Shown: positions 36,189 to 43,824 of the stretch, one piece after another
Layout of the letters: each line of letters begins with the position of its first letter
How positions within the stretch are numbered: the stretch's first letter is position 1
From: Ignavibacteriota bacterium
GTDB lineage: Bacteria > Bacteroidota > Ignavibacteria > SZUA-365
NCBI GenBank assembly: GCA_016218045.1
Contig: JACRFB010000018.1
Location: forward strand, 1-64,000
Length of the DNA stretch: 64,000 nt
Reading direction: 5' to 3'
Notes under the pieces: model-generated
What the model was told of the DNA's origin: nothing
Databases searched by the model: none
The model's input: the letters and a program-made list of their open reading frames with translations, nothing else
Program-made: the position numbers and the translations under genes

Positions 36189-37259
36189 ATGCGACAGGTT
36201 CTCCTAGCGGTACTCGCGGTTTTTGCGTTCGCTCTCAGTGCCTGCGAGCAGCAGTCCACCCCCATCGCACCGGCCGACGGGCAGGCACCGGTGGTCTTCG
36301 ACAGCCAGTCCGATTTCTCCGGCGGTTTTGACAGCGACTTACTCGCCGATGATCCGGGAGACCGCAAGCTCGATCCACGCGCCAGCATCGGTGATGCGGA
36401 AGCGATGGCGTGGATCCGCCTCCTTCTGGCGGCGAATCCCGAGATGGACGATGCCACCAAGGCCGCGCTGAAGGAAGCGATATCAGCCTCGAACAAACGC
36501 CGCGCAGAAATTATGCGCGACAGCACCCTGACACCCGAGCAGAAAAAGGCGGCCCTCACCGAGGAGCATCTCGCCCTCATGCGCCGCATCAACGGTTCCG
36601 ATCTCGAACCCGGCATCGTGACTCGCGAGCAGATCGAGAAGGCCAACGCGCTGAAAGAGAAGATCGAGACCGACCGCAAGGAGCGGATGGACAAGATGAT
36701 CGAGGCGCGTATCGATCAGCAGATTAAGGCGTGGACCATTGCGATGAAGCTCACGCCGGATCAGCAGGCGGCGATCAAGGCGGAATTGATGAAGCAGCAG
36801 AAACTGATCGCGGAAGCGCGCATCGAGTTCGGCAAGGATGCAGCGGGCTTCTCGAAAAAAATGCAGGAAATCCAGAAGGCCACCGACGCGGCGATCCGCG
36901 CCCTGCTCCTTCCCGAGCAGCAGGTGATCTGGGACAAGATGCACGGCCGCGTGGTCAAGACCGACACGTCGATCGAGGCGCGCGTCGACCAGCAGATCAA
37001 GGCCTGGACGCCGATGCTCAAGCTCACCACCGAGCAGCAGGCGGCCATCAGGACGGAACTCCTGAACAAGGAAAAACTGATGGCGCAGGCGCGCACCGAA
37101 CTCGGCAAGGATCCCGCGGCGCTCTCGAAGAAGCTCCAGGAAATCCAGAAGGCATCGGACGCGGCGATCCGCGCCCTGCTCACGCCCGAGCAGCAGCAGA
37201 TCTGGGACAAGATGCACGGCGGCGGCAAGACCGGCGGCGTGATCGGCACACGCGGCTGA
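36189..37259 (+). CDS. Lipoprotein with two LTXXQ-like helical repeats
   Basis: A 356-residue lipoprotein: lipobox FALSAC with Cys19 as the acylated residue. A long helical body follows, rich in lysine, glutamate and glutamine. It contains three LTxxQ-type elements (LTPEQKKAAL, LTPDQQAAIKAEL, LTTEQQAAIRTEL) and ends in LTPEQQQIWDKMHG. Such motifs occur in Spy/CpxP-type periplasmic proteins that bind unfolded protein or metal, so a chaperone or stress role is a fair guess. AGGAG six bases before the ATG at 36189 fixes the start; the frame is open from 36069. The C-terminal half is a direct tandem duplication. A perfect hairpin follows the gene. Confidence 0.8.
   Translation: MRQVLLAVLAVFAFALSACEQQSTPIAPADGQAPVVFDSQSDFSGGFDSDLLADDPGDRKLDPRASIGDAEAMAWIRLLLAANPEMDDATKAALKEAISASNKRRAEIMRDSTLTPEQKKAALTEEHLALMRRINGSDLEPGIVTREQIEKANALKEKIETDRKERMDKMIEARIDQQIKAWTIAMKLTPDQQAAIKAELMKQQKLIAEARIEFGKDAAGFSKKMQEIQKATDAAIRALLLPEQQVIWDKMHGRVVKTDTSIEARVDQQIKAWTPMLKLTTEQQAAIRTELLNKEKLMAQARTELGKDPAALSKKLQEIQKASDAAIRALLTPEQQQIWDKMHGGGKTGGVIGTRG
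36699..37220 (+). repeat. In-gene tandem duplication, 273-base period
   Basis: Residues 171-261 and 262-345 of the lipoprotein are near-copies (IEARIDQQIKAWT and IEARVDQQIKAWT starts; IWDKMHG ends). The DNA is also similar, so the duplication is fairly recent. Confidence 0.85.
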
Positions 37260-37285
37260 CACCGCGCTCCCGCGATGAATGACAG

Positions 37286-37310
37286 GGCCCCGTCCGCAGA
37301 GGACGGGGCC
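37286..37310 (+). terminator. Hairpin terminator after the lipoprotein gene
   Basis: GGCCCCGTCC (37286-37295), loop GCAGA, GGACGGGGCC (37301-37310): a perfect 10-bp stem 26 bases past the stop codon. Only a short T-rich tail follows, so termination may be weak. Confidence 0.7.
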
Positions 37311-37430
37311 TTCCCATTCGGGGTCAGCATCGTTGCGCGCGGCCAAGGATGCAAGAATACGCGATGGGTTATTGATGACAACATGTGGAGGCGTCATCAA
37401 TATAGGAATATGTGGTCTTTTACTTAAATT

Positions 37431-37459
37431 TTGAACGCCGTTGGTGTTTTCGCTAGATT
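37431..37459 (+). promoter_or_regulatory. Promoter of OmpA-type gene (TTGAAC-N17-TAGATT)
   Basis: TTGAAC 37431-37436, 17-base spacer, TAGATT 37454-37459, 57 bases before the ATG. It shares the TAGATT box with the tRNA-Ser promoter. Confidence 0.65.
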
Positions 37460-37515
37460 CGTGGTTGCAACGGCGAACGCCGTGCACAGAGTGTACACCA
37501 GAGCCGGGGGATCCA

Positions 37516-39051
37516 ATGCGTTCCATACTCGTGGTTCTCTTCGTGTGTGTTCCCTTCATTGCCGCAGCACAGCAGGAGGGTGGAAATGCTGAGCGGCTGG
37601 GCGCATCAGTCAATTCCTCCGCGTCCGAATTGTTACCTATAGTGTCTCCGGATGGAAAATCACTCTACTTCGTCCGAGGTGGTCACGCGAAGAATCTCGG
37701 CGTTCGCATCAGAGAGGAGGACCAGGACATATGGTGCTCCACACTGAGGTCGGACAACACGTGGGGCGAGGCGGTGAATCTTGGATCACCGATTAATAAC
37801 GAATATCCGAACGCCCTCCTGGGCATCACCGCCGATGGCACCCAGGCGGTTGTTCTCGGATATTATGAAGACGGTGAATTAACCGCACGAGGGTTTTCGC
37901 TGGTTACGCGGACAAAGAATGGTTGGTCGGATCCTGTGGGGATGGACATAGACGGATATGAACAGCTGAACAAGGGAGGCAGCGTTACTGGATGTCTCTC
38001 TGGTGACGGCACGATTCTGTTGATTTCCTTTTATCCGACCGCTGACGAAGAGGATGATGATATATATGTATCGACGCATCTGTACGGCAACCGCTGGTCA
38101 CAACCGAAACCGCTGCTCGGAATCAATACGCGGCGATCCGAAGCATGTCCCTTTCTTGCCGCAGACGGTCTCACATTGTATTTCTCCGCCGACAGACAGG
38201 ATGGATTTGGAAATGCGGATGTCTATTTGTCGCGACGCCTCGATTCGACATGGCAGAAGTGGTCCACTCCGGAAAACCTCGGACCGTCCATTAATACACC
38301 GCGCACAGAGATGTATTACACGATTCCGGCATCAGGTGCATACGCGTATTTTGCCTCCTCACAACCACCGTCGGGAGAAGGTGACATTTACAGAATTCCT
38401 CTCCCGGAAAAGGCACGCCCACAACCCGTCGTCATTGTGAAGGGAATGATATATGATTCGAAGACCAAAAAGCCGATCGAAGCTCATGTGGAATACCAAT
38501 CGCTCTCAAGCAGACTGAAAGTGGGTGAGGCACGATCACATCCCGCAACGGGAGAGTACCAGATTGTGCTCGTGCGCGGTACGAAGTATGGATTCTTCGC
38601 GAGGAAAGATGGGTACTACCCCTTGTCGGAAAACCTCGATCTCGAGGCACTTGCGACCTATAAAGAGATTGCGAGAGATTTGTATCTCACACCTATCGAA
38701 GAAGATATCACCGTCCGATTGAACAATGTCTTTTTTGATTTTAATCAATTCACGCTCCGAGACGAGTCGATCCCCGAATTGCAACGGTTGATTGATCTCC
38801 TCCGCACGCATCCGTCGATGACCATTCAAATCCAAGGGCACACGGATAATGTCGGTACACCCTCGTACAATCACGTGCTCTCGGAGAACAGGGCACGGGC
38901 GGTACGCGATTACATCCATGAGACCGGAGAGATCACTGCCACGCGACTATCGTACCGTGGATTTGGTTTCACTCGACCCGTATCCGCGAACGAATCCGAG
39001 GAGGGCCGGCAGCTAAATAGACGCGTTGAATTTAAAATCGTTCACAAATAA
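37516..39051 (+). CDS. OmpA-family protein with PD40-like propeller
   Basis: A 511-residue cell-envelope protein: signal peptide MRSILVVLFVCVPFIAAAQQ, then WD40-like PD40 propeller blades (LPIVSPDGKSLYFVRGG, CPFLAADGLTLYFSADRQDG, MYYTIPASGAYAYFASSQ). A carboxypeptidase regulatory-like beta domain follows (VKGMIYDSKTKKPIEAHVEY). The protein ends in an OmpA peptidoglycan-binding domain (NVFFDFNQFTLRDESIPEL, IQIQGHTDNVGTPSYN, LSENRARAVRDYI, NRRVEF). This order is common in Bacteroidota, including proteins such as PorE of the T9SS, so a link to envelope anchoring of that system is possible. The ATG at 37516 starts the signal peptide; the frame is open from 37441. Confidence 0.9.
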   Translation: MRSILVVLFVCVPFIAAAQQEGGNAERLGASVNSSASELLPIVSPDGKSLYFVRGGHAKNLGVRIREEDQDIWCSTLRSDNTWGEAVNLGSPINNEYPNALLGITADGTQAVVLGYYEDGELTARGFSLVTRTKNGWSDPVGMDIDGYEQLNKGGSVTGCLSGDGTILLISFYPTADEEDDDIYVSTHLYGNRWSQPKPLLGINTRRSEACPFLAADGLTLYFSADRQDGFGNADVYLSRRLDSTWQKWSTPENLGPSINTPRTEMYYTIPASGAYAYFASSQPPSGEGDIYRIPLPEKARPQPVVIVKGMIYDSKTKKPIEAHVEYQSLSSRLKVGEARSHPATGEYQIVLVRGTKYGFFARKDGYYPLSENLDLEALATYKEIARDLYLTPIEEDITVRLNNVFFDFNQFTLRDESIPELQRLIDLLRTHPSMTIQIQGHTDNVGTPSYNHVLSENRARAVRDYIHETGEITATRLSYRGFGFTRPVSANESEEGRQLNRRVEFKIVHK

Positions 39052-39076
39052 CCTGTATCACCACGTTGGAGATCCA

Positions 39077-41914
39077 ATGCACCTCGCACGAATGTTCGTT
39101 TGTGCCATCCTGTTACTTCTGGCGGCCGCGAGCAGCCTGACGCACGCGCAGGAGCCGTCAAAGCCCGTCGTAAAATCGCTGTCGCTCGGCAGCGCCATAC
39201 CCTTGAATCCCGCGCTCCGCACGGGGACGCTGCCCAACGGCCTGCGCTACTTCATCCTGAAAAACGGCAAACCCGAAAACCGCGCCGAGCTGCGCCTGGC
39301 GGTCAATGCGGGCGCGGTACAGGAGACCGACGAGCAGCGGGGCCTCGCGCATTTCTGCGAGCACATGGCCTTCAACGGGACGAAGCGGTTTAAAAAGGAT
39401 GAACTCATCCGGTATCTCGAATCCATCGGCACACGTTTCGGCAACGATCTCAACGCCTACACGAGTTTCGACGAGACGGTGTACATGCTGCAAATCCCGA
39501 CCGACAAGCCGGGCCTGCTCGACAAGGGCCTCGACGTGCTGGAGGACTGGGCGCACAACGTCAGTTTCGAGGATGCTGAAATAGACAAGGAGCGCGGTGT
39601 GATTCTCGAGGAACTGCGCCTCGGCAAGGGCGCGGGCAAGCGCATCATGGACAAGCAGTTCCCGGTCATGTTCCACAACTCGAAGTACGCCGACCGCCTG
39701 CCCATCGGGAAGGAGGAGATCCTGAAGTCGTTCACGTACGAGACGCTCAAGTCCTATTACGCACGTTGGTACAGGCCCGACAACATGGCGGTGATCGCCG
39801 TCGGCACCTTCGATGTCGACGAGATGCAGCGCAAGATCACCGAGCGTTTCGGCGCGATACCGAAACCCTCGACACCGCTCGACCGTGCCGTCGTGCCCGT
39901 CCCCGATCACGCCGAGGTCTTGTATTCCATCGTCACCGATCCCGAGGCCCCCGGCACCGAAGTGACCGTGATGTCGAAACGACCGCCGCGCGTCGAGCGC
40001 AAGGTGATGGATCTGCGCACGTCGATGATCATCAGTCTGTACACAACCATGTTCAACGCGCGGCTCGACGAGCTGCGCCAGAAGGGTGATCCGCCGTTTC
40101 TGTACGGCTACGGATACACGGGCCGCTTCGCGCGCGCGAAGGACGCGCTGTACCTCGCCGCGCAGGTGCAGAACGACGGAGTCGAGACAGGGTTCCAGAC
40201 GCTGCTGACCGAGGCGCTGCGCGCGCAGAAACACGGATTCCCGGCAAGCGAACTCGAGCGCGCAAAGACAAGTCTGCTGCGCCGCTACGAGGAGAGTTAC
40301 AAGGAACGTGACAAGACGCCGTCTGAGCGCTATGCCAGTGAACTCGTGCGTCATGTGCTGACCGAGGAACCCGTTCCAGGCATCGAACTCGAATACGAAC
40401 TGCACAAGAAATATCTGCCGGGCATCACCGCGTCGGAAGTGAACACGTACGCCGCGTCGCTGCGCTTCGACCAAAACCAGGTCGTGACCGTGAGCATGCC
40501 CGAGAAGAAGGATCTGCGCGTTCCGTCGCGCGATGATCTCGAGAAGGTGTTCGCCGCGGTGCAGAAGAGCACCATCGACCCGTATATCGACGAGGTGTCG
40601 AACGCGCCGCTGGTCGAGGTTCCCGCCTCGTCGACCACCATCACCGAGACAAGCGAGGTGAAGGAGGTCGGACTCACGGTGTGGAAACTGTCGAACGGCG
40701 TGCGGGTGGTCATCAAACCCACGGACTTTAAAAACGATGAAATCCTCTTCGCCGCGTATTCGCCGGGCGGACTCTCGCTCGTCCACGACAGCGTGTACAT
40801 GTCGGGATCACAGGCGGCCGACATCGTGAACGAAAGCGGACTTGGCGACCTCGACGCGGTGCAGCTCACAAAACGGCTCACGGGCAAAATAGCCAACGTG
40901 TCCCCGTCGCTGTCCGAACTCGAGGAGGGATTCCGCGGGAACGCCGCGCCACAGGATCTCGAGATCATGATGCAGATGCTGTACATGTACTTCATGAGTC
41001 CGCGCAAGGACACCACTGCCTTCCGCTCGATGATGACACGCATGAAGACGATGTACGAAAGCATGATGGCGTATCCCGAGTACACCTTTGTCGATTCCGT
41101 CACCGCGTTGATCACGAAGGGGCATCTGCGCGGGCGCATGATGAATCCGAAGCGCCTCGAGGAAGTGAAGCTCGAGAGCGCCTTCCGACAGTATCAGGAG
41201 CGTTTCGCCGACGCGAGCGACTTCACGATGTTCTTTGTGGGCAACATCACACCCGAGGCGCTCAAACCGCTCGCACTAAAATACATCGGTGCGCTTCCCG
41301 TCACACATCGCGTGGAAAACTGGAAGGATGTCGGTCCGCGCATGCCCGAGGAGAAGCTCGAGAAGACGGTGTACAAGGGACTCGAGAAAAAATGTATGGT
41401 GGTGATGATGTTCAACGGGCCGTTCGAATGGACGTATCAGAACCGTTACGACCTCGTGTCGCTGCAGGAACTCCTGAACATCAAGCTGCGCGAAGAAATC
41501 CGCGAGGAGAAGGGCGGTACCTACGGCGTCGGAGTCAACGCGCGTCCGATGAAGACGCCGCGTTCCGAATACGTGATAACCATCCAATTCGGCTGTGATC
41601 CCGACCGCGCCGAGGAACTGATGAACACCGTCTATTCGGTGATGAAGAAGGTGATCGACGGCGGCGCCTCGGCCGAGGATGTGCAGAAGATACAGGAGAT
41701 CCAGCGCCGCGAGCGTGAGAAGGCCCTCAAGGAAAACAGCTTCTGGCTCGAGCGGTTGAAACAGGATTTCTGGCTCGGCGAGGATCCCGCCCAGGTGCTG
41801 AAATACGAAACCTTCGTCAGCGGTCTCAGTTCCAAAGCCCTGCAGGATGCCGCGGCGAAGTACTTCACCTTCGACAGGATGAAGAAGTTTGTGCTGATGC
41901 CCGAGAAGAAATAA
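39077..41914 (+). CDS. M16-family zinc metallopeptidase
   Basis: A 945-residue exported peptidase of the pitrilysin/M16 type with two tandem M16 units. The first carries the inverted zinc motif H92-F-C-E95-H96 and the downstream EIDKERGVILEELR with the third ligand; the second half (KEVGLTVWKLSNGVRVVIKP onward) lacks the motif and is the usual inactive partner. Signal peptide near residues 5-24. GGAG seven bases upstream fixes the ATG at 39077. The gene follows the OmpA gene after 25 bases, so they are likely co-transcribed. It probably degrades peptides in the periplasm or outside. Confidence 0.92.
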   Translation: MHLARMFVCAILLLLAAASSLTHAQEPSKPVVKSLSLGSAIPLNPALRTGTLPNGLRYFILKNGKPENRAELRLAVNAGAVQETDEQRGLAHFCEHMAFNGTKRFKKDELIRYLESIGTRFGNDLNAYTSFDETVYMLQIPTDKPGLLDKGLDVLEDWAHNVSFEDAEIDKERGVILEELRLGKGAGKRIMDKQFPVMFHNSKYADRLPIGKEEILKSFTYETLKSYYARWYRPDNMAVIAVGTFDVDEMQRKITERFGAIPKPSTPLDRAVVPVPDHAEVLYSIVTDPEAPGTEVTVMSKRPPRVERKVMDLRTSMIISLYTTMFNARLDELRQKGDPPFLYGYGYTGRFARAKDALYLAAQVQNDGVETGFQTLLTEALRAQKHGFPASELERAKTSLLRRYEESYKERDKTPSERYASELVRHVLTEEPVPGIELEYELHKKYLPGITASEVNTYAASLRFDQNQVVTVSMPEKKDLRVPSRDDLEKVFAAVQKSTIDPYIDEVSNAPLVEVPASSTTITETSEVKEVGLTVWKLSNGVRVVIKPTDFKNDEILFAAYSPGGLSLVHDSVYMSGSQAADIVNESGLGDLDAVQLTKRLTGKIANVSPSLSELEEGFRGNAAPQDLEIMMQMLYMYFMSPRKDTTAFRSMMTRMKTMYESMMAYPEYTFVDSVTALITKGHLRGRMMNPKRLEEVKLESAFRQYQERFADASDFTMFFVGNITPEALKPLALKYIGALPVTHRVENWKDVGPRMPEEKLEKTVYKGLEKKCMVVMMFNGPFEWTYQNRYDLVSLQELLNIKLREEIREEKGGTYGVGVNARPMKTPRSEYVITIQFGCDPDRAEELMNTVYSVMKKVIDGGASAEDVQKIQEIQRREREKALKENSFWLERLKQDFWLGEDPAQVLKYETFVSGLSSKALQDAAAKYFTFDRMKKFVLMPEKK

Positions 41915-41920
41915 CGCATG

Positions 41921-41985
41921 CGGTAAACGGAAAACGGTGAACGGCTCCAGATCTCGCGCCGTTCACCGTTCCCCGTTTTCCGTTA
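41921..41985. terminator. Bidirectional hairpin of ACGG-type words
   Basis: AACGGTGAACGG (41933-41944) pairs perfectly with CCGTTCACCGTT (41959-41970). The outer arms (GGTAAACGGAA and TTTTCCGTTA) extend the stem past a CCCCG bulge. It lies between convergent genes and its right arm includes the minus-strand stop codon. It is the simplest example of the iterated-word hairpins in this window. Confidence 0.75.
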
Positions 41986-42978
41986 CTTCAGCTTCTCCTC
42001 GAAAAGCGCGCGCTGTATGGCGGCGAAGAACGTGTTCTGAATGCCGCTTTCTATTGTGGGGACGTCGGAGGCATCGAAGCCGCCGATCACGCCGCCGTCC
42101 TCATATTCGTAGTGCACCCAGAAGTTGTGCAGCTTTGTCACCTTGTTGAGGTAGTTGTACTGGATGCCGAATTTGAAGGTGGTCACCTTCTGTCCGTCCT
42201 TGAGCACCGTCATACGGCCGTCCTTCACACCCTTCTGTTCGACGGGCATGACATCGATGACATAGCTCCAGGCGAGCAGGGGATTCGTGGATTTTTCCAC
42301 TTCGATGGTTGCGGCCGCGAGAGGTTCGGTGTCGACGTATTCGAGCGGAATCATCCAGCGCAATTCCGCCTTGTCGTAGTACTTGAGTTCGGGAGCGTCG
42401 CGTGTGTATCCCGCGACATGCATCACATAGATCTTCCACCCGGGCCGCGCCTTCTTCAGCCACGACACCAGCGCGGTAAAATTCGAGCGGTCTTCACTCA
42501 GCGTGAAGCGGCTCGATTTCCAGCCCGTCGCGGCACTGAGTTTTGTTTCGTTGACGCAGATTTCCTTCCACGCGGGACGGTCGGCGAGCGAGGACGGCCA
42601 CACCGCCGCAACATGGCTTCCCGCCTCGTCATGCGAGACATAAAACAGCGTGCGGATATACTCGGCCTTGAGCGTGCCGACCTTCTTGGCCGTCACCTTT
42701 TTTAACGCGGCGACATGCTGTCCGTACGTTTTCCCATCCTTCAAGAGGAAGCGACAGTGCAGCTCCGCATCCTCCCCCGCCGTAATAAGGGACTTGCCGC
42801 TCTTGTAATGAAACAGATTCGCATCGAATGCGGTCAAGCCCGGGGCCTTGTCCTGCGCGACGGCAATACCACCCCAACCGAAGGTGCTGATATATCCCGG
42901 ATCGGGATCCTGCGCGAACGCGACGGCGGAAAGACAGACCGCCAACGTGGACGCGAATAACGCAAGTCTGCGAGCCAT
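41983..42978 (-). CDS. Unknown secreted protein
   Basis: A 331-residue exported protein without a recognised family. Signal peptide MARRLALFASTLAVCLSAVA; the mature part is mixed alpha/beta, with GYISTFGWGGIAVAQDKAPG at its start, LKKARPGWKIYVMHVAGYTR in the middle and IQYNYLNKVTKLHNFWVHYE near the end. GGAGGAAG upstream of the ATG is a strong ribosome site. No T9SS end. It is convergent with the M16 gene, with the ACGG-word hairpin overlapping its stop codon. Confidence 0.75.
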   Translation of the reverse strand: MARRLALFASTLAVCLSAVAFAQDPDPGYISTFGWGGIAVAQDKAPGLTAFDANLFHYKSGKSLITAGEDAELHCRFLLKDGKTYGQHVAALKKVTAKKVGTLKAEYIRTLFYVSHDEAGSHVAAVWPSSLADRPAWKEICVNETKLSAATGWKSSRFTLSEDRSNFTALVSWLKKARPGWKIYVMHVAGYTRDAPELKYYDKAELRWMIPLEYVDTEPLAAATIEVEKSTNPLLAWSYVIDVMPVEQKGVKDGRMTVLKDGQKVTTFKFGIQYNYLNKVTKLHNFWVHYEYEDGGVIGGFDASDVPTIESGIQNTFFAAIQRALFEEKLK

Positions 42979-43200
42979 AACCGGCTTCCTCCAAAAGTGG
43001 ACGGTTCAAGAGCACTTGGTACGGCCGCAAAAAGCGTACTGCGGAAACAAAATGCAAGATAATTTTATCTTATATGTATGTTGATTTCCCGTTCAGTATT
43101 GAGTGGCAGTCCCTGCAATACCTGCAGGGTGTGTCGCATACGGGAAGCACCCCGCCGCGCCGTTCCGAGCGACAGTCGGGCGCGGCGGGGTCCGCGCTCA

Positions 43201-43824
43201 TCAGTGCAGAACGACAAGGCGTCGCGACAGCGCATAGGGAGCCGCGTCGAAGCGATACGTGTACACGCCCGTCGACAGAGTGCCGACGTCGAGATCCGCC
43301 GAGTACGATCCGGCGGAAAAGAATCCATCCGCGAGTCGCATGACCTCGCGACCGGATTCATCATAGAGTACAACACGCACGGATCGGGGAACATCAAGAG
43401 AAAAAGTGATGCGTGTACGTCCTCGCGCCGGATTGGGAAAGTTCTGTCCCAATGTCAGTGAAGCGGGCACAGCGTCGACACGTTCGACGGCAAGCGGGAC
43501 TCCACTGAGACCGGGCCAGAAACCGAAGTTCGCGCGTTCGGTCGCCGACGATGTCGGTCCTGCCAGAGTCTGACCGACCGAACCTGCGAGCCGGGTGGTC
43601 CCGTTTCCAGCCGCCGCGGCGCCCGAGCTGATCACGGCGCGAAGCAGGCGCGTCTGCGCAGTGGCCGGACTTGCACCGTGGAGCAGCAGCACGAGCAGAG
43701 AGAAGAACGCGAGCAGCGTGCCGCTCGTCACGGATATGCGCGACGACGGGGAGGATTCGGACCGCGGCGATTGCTGCAGTATCGCCGGCGTCGCTGCGGG
43801 GATTGTATAGATGGACCGTGTCAT
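43201..43824 (-). CDS. Small secreted protein with T9SS sorting domain
   Basis: A 207-residue protein. A long N-terminus leads to a hydrophobic segment at about 35-55 (SGTLLAFFSLLVLLLHGASPA). A short glycine/alanine-rich region follows (LLRAVISSGAAAAGNGTTRL, FGFWPGLSGVP) of the kind that precedes sorting domains in many Bacteroidota. A T9SS type A domain closes it (LGQNFPNPARGRTRITFSLD ... STGVYTYRFDAAPYALSRRL). There is almost no cargo, so it may be an adaptor or partner. Its ATG overlaps the stop of the fibre-like gene upstream (ATGA), indicating coupled translation and a joint role. Confidence 0.8.
   Translation of the reverse strand: MTRSIYTIPAATPAILQQSPRSESSPSSRISVTSGTLLAFFSLLVLLLHGASPATAQTRLLRAVISSGAAAAGNGTTRLAGSVGQTLAGPTSSATERANFGFWPGLSGVPLAVERVDAVPASLTLGQNFPNPARGRTRITFSLDVPRSVRVVLYDESGREVMRLADGFFSAGSYSADLDVGTLSTGVYTYRFDAAPYALSRRLVVLH

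Noticed and set aside
39158-40786. 542-codon minus-strand open frame
   Set aside because: Shadow of the M16 peptidase; composition typical of reverse-strand frames in GC-rich genes.
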